Source: an uncultured Allomuricauda sp.
Lineage (GTDB): Bacteria; Bacteroidota; Bacteroidia; Flavobacteriales; Flavobacteriaceae
Direction: 5' to 3'
DNA: 64,000 bases
Assembly (NCBI RefSeq): GCF_947501165.1
Contig: NZ_CANMUU010000002.1
Span: 496,001 to 560,000 of the forward strand
Position numbers and translations under genes: made by a program. Below the pieces are notes generated by a model. That model had not been told where the DNA came from and ran no database searches. It saw only the letters and a program-made list of their open reading frames with translations. Shown here piece by piece: positions 17,852 through 26,600 of this stretch (within the stretch, counting starts at the first letter, position 1; each line of letters opens with the position of its first letter).

Positions 17852-19293
17852 AGCAATCCTTAAAAAATGTGTTTACAACCTATCTAGGCTTTCTGTTCGG
17901 TGCGGTAAACACTGTTTTTTTATATACCAAGATTCTTCCTGATTCATATTACGGATTGGTTACTTTTATTCTTGCTTCCGGGGCAATTCTAATGCCATTA
18001 ATGGCTTTTGGAGTCCATAATACCATTGTAAAGTTCCATAGTCATTACCAAGAAACAGAAAAAGACGGTTTTCTTACCCTTATGCTTCTTACCCCTTTGC
18101 TGGGAACTATGCCGGTATGCTGTTTGGTTTTTTGCTTTTATGAACCTCTGGGGAATCTGGTATCTCGGGAAAACCCAATGGTAAAAGACTATTTGTGGTA
18201 TGTATTTTTTGTGGGATTGTCCATGGCATACTTTGAGGTTTTCTACGCCTGGTGTAAAGTACACTTAAAATCGGTTTTTGGTAATTTCATGAAAGAGGTA
18301 TTTGGAAGGGTAGGAGTTACTATTTTGCTGGTACTACTATATTTCGATGTGTTTTCGTTGGATACGTTCTTTAAGCTTTTGGTAGGATTATATATTCTTA
18401 GGGCCATTGTATTAAAGATATATGCATTCCGTATTCACTTTCCGAAGTTGGACTTTTCATTTCCAAATAATACCAAAGAAGTGTTGTTGTATTCTTTACT
18501 TCTTATTTTGGGAGGGTCTGCGGCACTTATACTTTTGGAGATAGACAAGGTAATGATAAATCAGTTTGTTCAAATTGAAAATGTAGCTTATTACGGGGTT
18601 GCAGTATACATTGCTACAGTCATTATTGTGCCATCTAGGGCAATGCATCAGATTACTTATCCGTTAACTGCCGAATTACTCAATAATGGGGATTCATTTG
18701 GTTTGGAAGCATTATATAAGAAAACTTCCCTGACCTTATTTATTGCTTCCGGTATTCTCTTTTTATTGATTGTTCTCAACTTGGAAGATTTATACCTGCT
18801 ATTGCCAGAAAATTACCGAGACGGGTTTTTCATTGTTTTTCTGATTGGAATGGCCAAGGTGTTCGATTCTCTGCTTGGAAACAACAATTCTATTCTATAC
18901 AATTCCAAGTATTACAAAACTATCTTGATTTTTGGGGTTGGACTGTCCGCTTTGACAATAACTCTAAATCTGCTTCTTATCCCTAAATATGGAATAGAAG
19001 GTGCGGCTTTGGCCAGCTTTATTTCCATTTTTTTATTCAATTTGACCAAAATAATATTTGTAAAACTAAAATTCGGAATATTACCGTTCACCAAATCCAC
19101 ATTCAAAGTCTTTGCTGCGTTGGTTTTATTGGGAGCGTTGTTTAGCGTATTCAATTTTGATTTCCATCCTATCTTGAACATCCTTTTAAAATCGGGCTTT
19201 ATTGTCATCATGTATTTGGGTATTTTGTATCGGTTTGAAATATCCGAGGATATATCAGGAGTGCTTTCCAAATGGTTGCGAAAACGCCAATGA
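17836..19293 (+). CDS. Oligosaccharide flippase (MOP superfamily, Wzx-like)
   Basis: A 485-residue protein with about 12-14 hydrophobic segments along its whole length. It matches polysaccharide biosynthesis flippases: LKNVFTTYLGFLFGAVNTV at the N-terminus, the central LLEIDKVMINQFVQIENVAYYG region (transmembrane 7-8, read in parts) and a C-terminal pair of helices ending in LYRFEISED. It would move lipid-linked glycans across the inner membrane, fitting the preceding GT4 and YfhO-like genes. The start overlaps the GT4 gene by 16 bases. Last gene of the operon. Confidence 0.88.
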   Translation: MGIVLKQSLKNVFTTYLGFLFGAVNTVFLYTKILPDSYYGLVTFILASGAILMPLMAFGVHNTIVKFHSHYQETEKDGFLTLMLLTPLLGTMPVCCLVFCFYEPLGNLVSRENPMVKDYLWYVFFVGLSMAYFEVFYAWCKVHLKSVFGNFMKEVFGRVGVTILLVLLYFDVFSLDTFFKLLVGLYILRAIVLKIYAFRIHFPKLDFSFPNNTKEVLLYSLLLILGGSAALILLEIDKVMINQFVQIENVAYYGVAVYIATVIIVPSRAMHQITYPLTAELLNNGDSFGLEALYKKTSLTLFIASGILFLLIVLNLEDLYLLLPENYRDGFFIVFLIGMAKVFDSLLGNNNSILYNSKYYKTILIFGVGLSALTITLNLLLIPKYGIEGAALASFISIFLFNLTKIIFVKLKFGILPFTKSTFKVFAALVLLGALFSVFNFDFHPILNILLKSGFIVIMYLGILYRFEISEDISGVLSKWLRKRQ

Positions 19294-19305
19294 TTTCAAA
19301 GAAAA

Positions 19306-19336
19306 ACCCCGTGGCGGATAAATCCAACCACGGGGT
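19306..19336 (-). terminator. Terminator hairpin between convergent genes
   Basis: A 9-bp perfect stem ACCCCGTGG / CCACGGGGT with a 13-nt loop. The minus-strand side is followed by a T-rich run (complement of 19301-19305), so it best serves the Arg-rich protein gene. It may also stop the flippase operon. Confidence 0.75.
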
Positions 19337-19365
19337 AAACAACTAACCAACCTAAAAACTACTTT

Positions 19366-20589
19366 TTATCTCGTTCTAGAACTTCTAGTTCTTGATTTCA
19401 AATTACTGTTACTTCTTCTTGAAGAAGTATTCCCAGAGCTTCTTTTAACCGTTGTTGAAGAACTTCTTTTTACCGTTCTGCTACCTGAGTTATTTCTGCT
19501 CGCAGTACTTCTTCTCGTACTGTTGGGCTCTTTATATGTTCGTGTCGTACTTCGTGTAACACTTCTACTTTTTGGAGTAGTGGTCACTTGTCGCCTGTTC
19601 ACGGTCCTTGTGCTGGGCGTACGAGATACTTCACGTTTGGTAACCGTTCTACTTACGGTATTACCACTTCTATTTCCATTTCTATTTGCACTTCTATTTA
19701 TGGTACGTCCGGAATTGTTATTCCTTCGAACCGTAGTCTCTGTGCGACTTACTGTGTTTCTTCTACCATCAGTAGATCTTCTTACTGCTCTATCTCGGCC
19801 TACGTTGGAAACCCTGTTTCCATTGGATCTAGAAATTGACCTTTCTGCTGAACGATTGGACCTTACCACATCGTTTCTTCTAAGGTTGTTACTTCTTACC
19901 GCAACTCTTCTATCATTTCTATAAATATTTGCTCTACGAACCCCTCGGTCATTTCTATGTGTTCTTCCAATTCTTGCGTAAGCTCTTCTATAATTGTTTC
20001 TATAAGGTCTATAATATGTATATCTCAAAGGCCTATAATATCTTCTATATGGTGTGCGCCATACGTTACAGAAACCTACAGCCGGTCTCACAAAGAATCT
20101 ATGGAAAGGTCTATATACGTATCGTCTGTTATATATATTGATGAACCCGGTATAGTGACTAAACACCCCTCCGTTATAGAATACATTTAATCCACCAACT
20201 CTTCGTACACGACCATTTCTATACCAAACGTCCACGCTTCCAATTTGGCTAACACGTCCCCAGTTATCATAGAAAATTGGAATGTTCTCAACCTGAATCA
20301 CAGCACCATAATCATCGTACTGAACAAAAGGGCTATAATTGAAACCAGAGTTAAAAGTGATTCCTACGTTGCCAATTTGTGCACCTACACCTACATTAAC
20401 TTGATTATTGATGAAGAAGTCAAACTCTCCATCTGGGTATACTGAAAAAGTTATCCCATCTTCCGCAAAGATGAAGGAGTTACCATATCGAAACGTAGCT
20501 GATGTGAATGAATCATCTACCTTAGTGGCTGCATTGGAAACAAAACTTCCAAACAGAACTGCTGTTAAAATGAGTACCAACTTTTTCAT
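19366..20589 (-). CDS. Exported protein with a very long Arg/Ser/Asn-rich tail
   Basis: A 407-residue protein with a clear signal peptide (KLVLILTAVLFGSFVSNAA). Residues ~22-165 form a beta-rich globular region with Tyr/Phe/Gly repeats (VYPDGEFDFFINNQVNVGVG and similar). From ~165 onward the chain is almost entirely R, S, N, T, V and Y, with many RR, RS and SR dipeptides, and ends in SRTRSSRTR. It contains few acidic residues there and must be strongly cationic. The N-terminal part resembles small conserved flavobacterial exported proteins; the tail could bind nucleic acid, LPS or anionic polysaccharide, which is speculative. A terminator follows and an independent start region precedes it. 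Confidence 0.75.
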   Translation of the reverse strand: MKKLVLILTAVLFGSFVSNAATKVDDSFTSATFRYGNSFIFAEDGITFSVYPDGEFDFFINNQVNVGVGAQIGNVGITFNSGFNYSPFVQYDDYGAVIQVENIPIFYDNWGRVSQIGSVDVWYRNGRVRRVGGLNVFYNGGVFSHYTGFINIYNRRYVYRPFHRFFVRPAVGFCNVWRTPYRRYYRPLRYTYYRPYRNNYRRAYARIGRTHRNDRGVRRANIYRNDRRVAVRSNNLRRNDVVRSNRSAERSISRSNGNRVSNVGRDRAVRRSTDGRRNTVSRTETTVRRNNNSGRTINRSANRNGNRSGNTVSRTVTKREVSRTPSTRTVNRRQVTTTPKSRSVTRSTTRTYKEPNSTRRSTASRNNSGSRTVKRSSSTTVKRSSGNTSSRRSNSNLKSRTRSSRTR

Positions 20590-20667
20590 ATCCTACTGAT
20601 TTAAGTTACTGAATGCAACTATTTACATTCTGATAACTACTAACCAAACAGCGTGCCAAAAAAATAA

Positions 20668-20699
20668 AAAAATTGACAATCAACTGATTGTCAATTTTT
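20668..20699 (-). terminator. Terminator, perfect 15-bp inverted repeat
   Basis: Arms at 20668-20682 and 20685-20699 are perfectly complementary (core TTGACAATCA / TGATTGTCAA) with only two bases between them. The hairpin is flanked by A/T runs on both sides, so it can act on either strand. It lies 26 nt past the stop of the OmpA-type gene and is the likely end of the T9SS-adhesin operon. Confidence 0.8.
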
Positions 20700-20724
20700 T
20701 ATATTTTTTATTATATGTTTGGAA

Positions 20725-22659
20725 TCAGTTTTTGATAATGAACATAGACCTTCTATTCAATTGGTGTTCTTTTTCCGAACATTTAACGCCATTCGAACAC
20801 TCGTTTTGTAGTTGAGATTCACCATAACCTTTAGAAGATAGCCTACTTCCATCAATACCTTTTCCAATGAGCCATTCCATCGTTGATTTTGCTCTTCTTT
20901 CTGAAAGGAGCTCATTGTACTTATCATTACCTCTGGAGTCCGTATGAGACTCTATGTGGATAATCAATTGTGGATATTCTTTCATTGCTGATAGAATTTT
21001 GGCTAATTCTACCTCAGCATCAAGTCTTATGTTGTGCTTGTCAAAGTCAAAGTACATGGGCTGTAAGTCTAACCTGCAACCCAAATCATGCACTGCGCAA
21101 TCTGGAGGAGTAAGAGCAATGTCAACCTTAACACTGTTTGAATCCAATGGAACAATCACTAATTTTTCATTAGGTTCATACTCTTTTGCGTCATTGGAGG
21201 CTCTAATTATATACTGTTTATTGCAATCCATATTACCTTGAAAACTATAACTACCATCCGATTCAGCCATTTGTTGTTCAACTACTTTGTTTTCGGTATC
21301 GATTAAAGATACAGTTGAACCATCCAATGGAGTTCCGGTTTTAGCGTCGGTAATAACACCATATATCCTTGGATTACAGATTTCAACCAAATAAATATTG
21401 TCTGCACTACTGCCACCCTTACCGTGCCTGTTAGAAGATAGATAAGCTACTTTTCCTGTTTCATTGACAATAAAACCAAAATCGTCTTTATTTGAATTGA
21501 TAGGTTGGCCAAGGTTTTCTACAGTTCCAAAACCTTTGGAATAACTGGAAGACACCTTGAAAATATCCAAGCCTCCCAGTCCCACATGGCCATCGCTTGA
21601 AAAGTAAAGCCTATCCATGTCACTAATAAAAGGAAAGGACTCGCGCTTTTCAGTATTTATTTCGGGTCCAAGATTTATAGGAATACCGTAATTTCCGTTT
21701 TTCAAGATATCTACATACCAAATATCCGATTCTCCTACGGTGCCTTCCATATTGGATGAAAAATACAGTCTAGTTTCATCAGGATTTAATGCTGGGTGTG
21801 CCACAGAATACGAATCATCATTGAACGGGAGTTCCTCAACATTGCCCCAGTTGCCATCATCGTCTTTAATGGCCTTATAGATTTTAAGACTCACCAATCT
21901 TTTCTTTCCCCTTTTCTTTTTGCCATCGATGTAATTGTTACGTGTAAAGTATATTGTTCTTCCATCTTTGGTAAATACCGCAGAAGATTCATGGTAGGGA
22001 GAATTGATTTCTCCATCAAGCTGTCTGATATTTTTTAGATTCCCATTTTCATCAATTTCTGCTTCAAAAAGATCCAAGTATGGAAGACCATTCCAATCAT
22101 GAACCTTATTACCTTTCGTATTAATTGATGAAGAGGCAAACACCAGTTTTTCTTCATAAAAAGATGGCCCAAAATCAGAACCTGACATATTAGGAGTTAT
22201 ATTAGTCACTTTAAAATTTTCGCCTGTCGAATTCATCAATTGTTCAAAAGACTGCAAATCATTTGATTGAATTTGGGCCAGTTTTGAACCATTAGATATA
22301 GCAGTGAATTTTTTCATAATGGTTTTTGAACGCTCATATTCACCAATACTTTTGAGTGTTTGTGCTAAACGAAAATAGTACACGGGTTTTACCTCATTCG
22401 GATAGTTGTTTACCAATTTTTCGTACCATACATTGGCCTCGGTGTATTCACTATTGAAATAATAGGTGTCCCCCAGTTTTTCAAATACTTGAGCAGATTC
22501 ATAACCATCCTCTACAACACTCAAATAGATTTTTCGCGCATCTATATATCCATAACTATCGAATTCTTTGTTTGCCTTTTTGATTTTGTTTTCCTGAGCA
22601 AAGGCGCTTCCGACCAATAAAAAGACGGAAATAAACAGGATGACTAATCTTATTTTCAT
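20725..22659 (-). CDS. OmpA family protein with TPR and PD40 repeats
   Basis: A 644-residue envelope protein. Order of parts: signal peptide (LVILFISVFLLVGSAFAQ), TPR-like helices (~25-125), WD40-like PD40 blades (~150-425; motifs such as RTIYFTRNNY, TRLYFSSNMEG and DRLYFSSDGHVG), a carboxypeptidase-regulatory-like domain (~430-515) and an OmpA peptidoglycan-binding domain (~530-644). The last is seen from YFDFDKHNIR, HTDSRGNDKYN and LSERRA. Same architecture as the PorE-type proteins encoded with PorP/SprF genes. It would tether the outer-membrane complex to peptidoglycan. It starts 10 nt after the PorP gene ends. Last gene of the operon. Confidence 0.9.
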   Translation of the reverse strand: MKIRLVILFISVFLLVGSAFAQENKIKKANKEFDSYGYIDARKIYLSVVEDGYESAQVFEKLGDTYYFNSEYTEANVWYEKLVNNYPNEVKPVYYFRLAQTLKSIGEYERSKTIMKKFTAISNGSKLAQIQSNDLQSFEQLMNSTGENFKVTNITPNMSGSDFGPSFYEEKLVFASSSINTKGNKVHDWNGLPYLDLFEAEIDENGNLKNIRQLDGEINSPYHESSAVFTKDGRTIYFTRNNYIDGKKKRGKKRLVSLKIYKAIKDDDGNWGNVEELPFNDDSYSVAHPALNPDETRLYFSSNMEGTVGESDIWYVDILKNGNYGIPINLGPEINTEKRESFPFISDMDRLYFSSDGHVGLGGLDIFKVSSSYSKGFGTVENLGQPINSNKDDFGFIVNETGKVAYLSSNRHGKGGSSADNIYLVEICNPRIYGVITDAKTGTPLDGSTVSLIDTENKVVEQQMAESDGSYSFQGNMDCNKQYIIRASNDAKEYEPNEKLVIVPLDSNSVKVDIALTPPDCAVHDLGCRLDLQPMYFDFDKHNIRLDAEVELAKILSAMKEYPQLIIHIESHTDSRGNDKYNELLSERRAKSTMEWLIGKGIDGSRLSSKGYGESQLQNECSNGVKCSEKEHQLNRRSMFIIKN

Positions 22660-22669
22660 GCTGAAAGTT

Positions 22670-23617
22670 TTAAAAGAATCTTGGGGTTACTATCCTATCT
22701 GATTTATTGAAAATGTCAAAGCGAAGAAACACTTCATACGAGCCATCACTAAATTGCTCTATTTGTGTGGTTTCGTAATCGTAAGCCATACCAACAAATA
22801 AGGAGTCTGTTATCTGAAATCCTGCTAAAGCGCTTAATGAGGCACTCCATCTATAAGATGCACCAAAGGTGAACTTCTCATTAAATAGAAAGTTTGCAGA
22901 AAGGTCCCACTGCAAAGGAGAACCTCCAACGGTTTTAAAAAGGGTGGCGGGTTTAAACTTTAGATTTGGGTTTAAGTCAAAAACATAGCCCGCAATTAAA
23001 AAGTAGTGCAATCTTTCCAATGCGATACCATCAGAATCCAGGTCCTCCCCTTCAAGGATACTTTCATCAAAATGCCTTGTTCTTAGAAAATTGGGAACAG
23101 AAGCACCCATATAAAATTTTTCCGTATTGAAATATAACCCAGCTCCTACCTGTGGCTGAATTCTATTGTCTACATTGTTTTGAAAGAGTATATCGGCCTC
23201 ATCGAAAATAGTCAACTCGTTATAATCAACGTTCAAGACATCAACACCGGCTTTAAGTCCAAACGAGAGTTTTCCCGTTCTAGAAACATCAATACGGTAT
23301 GAATAATCTGCTGTAATATTGGATTCTGAAGAGGGCCCTATTCTGTCATGTACAATAGATAAACCTAGCCCCATATTGTCATAAAGCCCTATTGGAGAAT
23401 TAACAGTAAATGTTCCCGATTCAGGGGATCCTTCTATACTTACCCATTGAGTTCTCCCTAGCAGTCCAAAACTAAGAGCCTCACGCGAACCACTATATGC
23501 TGGATTAATAATTTGGGTATTGTACATATATTGTGTGTACTGCGGGTTTTGTTGCGCCATGCACATTAGGCCAAGTATCATAAATACGATACTTACTATT
23601 AAGTGATTTCTTTTCAT
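22670..23617 (-). CDS. PorP/SprF family type IX secretion membrane protein
   Basis: A 315-residue outer-membrane protein. The mature N-terminus has the hallmark of the PorP/SprF family, QQNPQYTQYMYNTQIINPAY, followed by SGSREALSFGLLGRTQW; a barrel of repeated amphipathic strands follows. SprF-like proteins are needed for secretion and surface attachment of cognate T9SS cargo with a type B C-terminal domain. Such cargo is encoded immediately upstream (51 nt), which supports a dedicated pair. The signal peptide covers residues ~1-21. Confidence 0.93.
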   Translation of the reverse strand: MKRNHLIVSIVFMILGLMCMAQQNPQYTQYMYNTQIINPAYSGSREALSFGLLGRTQWVSIEGSPESGTFTVNSPIGLYDNMGLGLSIVHDRIGPSSESNITADYSYRIDVSRTGKLSFGLKAGVDVLNVDYNELTIFDEADILFQNNVDNRIQPQVGAGLYFNTEKFYMGASVPNFLRTRHFDESILEGEDLDSDGIALERLHYFLIAGYVFDLNPNLKFKPATLFKTVGGSPLQWDLSANFLFNEKFTFGASYRWSASLSALAGFQITDSLFVGMAYDYETTQIEQFSDGSYEVFLRFDIFNKSDRIVTPRFF

Positions 23618-23668
23618 TTTAGATTATAATTGTACGTTGGTTGCTTTTTCAATTATGGGCTTCTACCC

Positions 23669-26600
23669 TTAATCCCTGTTGATGTACAAGTAGCCAGAAT
23701 ATTCTTCGGAACCAGGGTTTTCACCTGTGAAGGTTAGGATATAAAAATAAGTTCCACTAGGTAGGTCTCGTGATTTATCAATGGTGGCCCTACCTTCTGA
23801 TACACCTCGGAAAACATTATTTCCCTGACCATAATTATCACTATTATATATCTCAACTCCCCATCTGTTGAATATTTTCATATTATTATTCGGATAGTCT
23901 TCGATACCTACAATGCGGAAGTAGTCATTAAAGCCATCTCCGTTAGGAGTAATTCCATTGTAAATTCTAAAACTGGAATCATCATTGCCTGTAGGTTCAC
24001 AGAAATTGGATACATTAAGTATTGTTGCATCATCCTCTTGGTAGCTGTCATCGTCAGACAAATCGAAAACATTATCAAGCAACCCTTCTATATTGGCAGT
24101 TACTAGAGCTTGATTTTCCAAGAATATGGCATCAATGTTTTGTTGGGTTACATTGTATAAGGCAGTGAAAACCCATACTTCTCCTGTCTGTAGAATACCG
24201 TCTCCGGTCTCCTCAGTAATTTCCAATCCATTCACAATACCCCCTAGAAGGTCATCAGTGACTTGTATATTTTCGAGGTTGACCACTCCTGTATTAGTTA
24301 CGGTAAAATCGTATCTTATGCTATCATCGCAACCGTCATTGTCAGTATCAATAGGTACTCCAGTTTTGATGACTCCAATACCGAACAGCGGTGTTCCACC
24401 ATCATCGCCAGGACAGGCATCATCCGGCACTTCGGTTCTTGTCGGATTGTTTTCAAAATTGCTATCGTCATCTGACAAGTCAACGACCTTTCCGTCGGAA
24501 TCCACTGGTTCTGCCGAGACCAGAGCCTGATTAACCACTGTAATGGCATCAATATCGGCTTGGGTAATGGCATAAAGAGCCATATATATCCAGACTTCAC
24601 CTACCTGTAAGACTCCATTTTCTTCAATACTCTCAGAATCCGGACCTGGAATCTCCAATTGTTCAAAGAGGGTCTCATCTGTAAGTGATAAGTTCTCCAA
24701 ATCCACATCACCTAGATTAGTGACCGTAAAAGTGTAACGTATACTTTCGATACAGCCATCGTTATCCAAATCGACCAACACCCCTTCTTTGACAAGACCT
24801 ATTGATGCGCCCCCTTCGGTACAGGCGTCGTCTGGCACCTCAGTCCTTGTTGGTTGATTTTCCAGGTTGCTATCGTCATCAGATAAATCTACCACTTGGC
24901 CGTCTAACCCAACAGGCTCAGCACTTACAATAGCTTGATTTACAACCACTGTAGCTTCTATATCCGTTTGGGTAATGGAATATAGGGTGGTATAAACCCA
25001 GACTTCACCAACCTGTAAAATCTCATTTTCTTCAATGCTCTCTGAATCGGGACCGGGAATTTCTGCTTGTCCAAAGAGCGTTTCATCAACCAAGGAAACA
25101 TTTTCCAAGTCCACGTTGCCCAGATTGGTAACGGTGAAGGTGAACAAGATGCTTTCGATGCAACCATCATCGTCGACATCAACCAACTGACCCTCTTTAA
25201 TAAGTCCTATAGATCCTCCTCCATCAGTACAGGCGTCATCGGGAACTTCAGTCCTTGTTGGTTGATTTTCAAAATTGCTATCATCATCTGATTGATCAAT
25301 AACTTGATTATTGGAGCCCATAGGTTCTGCTGTTACAATGGCTTGATTGACCACTATCGTGGCATCAATATCATCCTGCGTAATTTCATAAAGTGCAGTA
25401 TAGACCCATATCTCATCAACTTGCAATATTCCGTTCTCTGCTATGCTCTCGGAATCAGGACCAGGAATCTCTGCCTGCCCAAATAATGTCTCATCTATCA
25501 ATGAAACATCTTCTAAATCCACATCACCCAAATTGGTTATCGTAAAGGTGTACAGAATACTTTCTATACAACCATCACCGTCCACATCTACCAATTCTCC
25601 TTGCTTGATAAGTCCGATTTCTGGAGCGCCATCAGGACATGAATCGGGCTGGACTCTGGTAGATGTTTCTTGGTCTTCCGCAAAACTATCATCATCTGAT
25701 ACGTCTTGTACTTGGTCATCGGTTCCTACGGGTTCGGCATAGACAATAGCCTGGTTGAATACTATTTCTGCATCTATGTCTTCTTGTTCTAATGCATATA
25801 CTGCAGTATAAGTCCAAAATTCATTTACTTGGAGAATATTATTCACATCCAAACTTTCAAATTGAGGTCCGGGAATTTCACCATTAAACAGTTCGTCTTC
25901 CAGAACGACTTCTTCTAAATCTATATTTCCCAAGTTTGCAACGGTAAAGGTGTAGAGAATACTGTCCTCACAGCCATCGCCATCAAAGTCTATCAGTTCA
26001 CCTTCTTTAATAAGTCCTATTTCGGGAGCTCCTTCTGGGCATGAATCTGGGAAGACCCTAGTTGACGTTTCTTGGTCCTCCGTAAAACTATCATCATCCG
26101 AGGTATCCACAACTTGATTGTCGGATCCCACAGGTTCAGCATAAACAATGGCCTGGTTTATTACGATTTCTGCGTCTATGTCCTCTTGCTTTAAAGCATA
26201 TAGGGCGGTATAAGTCCATACTTCGCTGACTTGTAGAATATTGTTTTCATCCAAACTTTCCGATTGTGGTCCTGGAATCTGGCCGTTGAACAAATTATCT
26301 TCAAGTACCACTTCTTCCAAATCGACATCTCCTAAGTTTGCTACGGTAAACGTATAGCGTATGCTATCTTCACAACCATCACCATCATAATCTATTAGCT
26401 CACCTTCTTTTATAAGTCCAATTTCTGGTGCACCTTCTGTACAGGCATCATTCGGCACTTCAGTTCTTGTAGGTTGGTCTTGGAAGTTACTGTCGTCGTC
26501 AGATTGGTCTGTGACCTGTCCGTCAGTATCTACAGATTCGGCTGTAACCGTCGCTTGATTGATCACAACGGTAGCGTCAATATCTGCTTGGGTGATGGCA

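Noticed and set aside
19523-19924. 133-residue plus-strand ORF
   Set aside because: Lies opposite the Arg/Ser-rich tail; codon bias of that tail keeps the reverse frame open. Leu/Arg/Thr-rich nonsense product.
24126-24530. 134-residue plus-strand ORF (and similar ones up to 27785)
   Set aside because: Antisense shadows of the repeat protein; they recur at the same place in several repeats, as expected for shadows.
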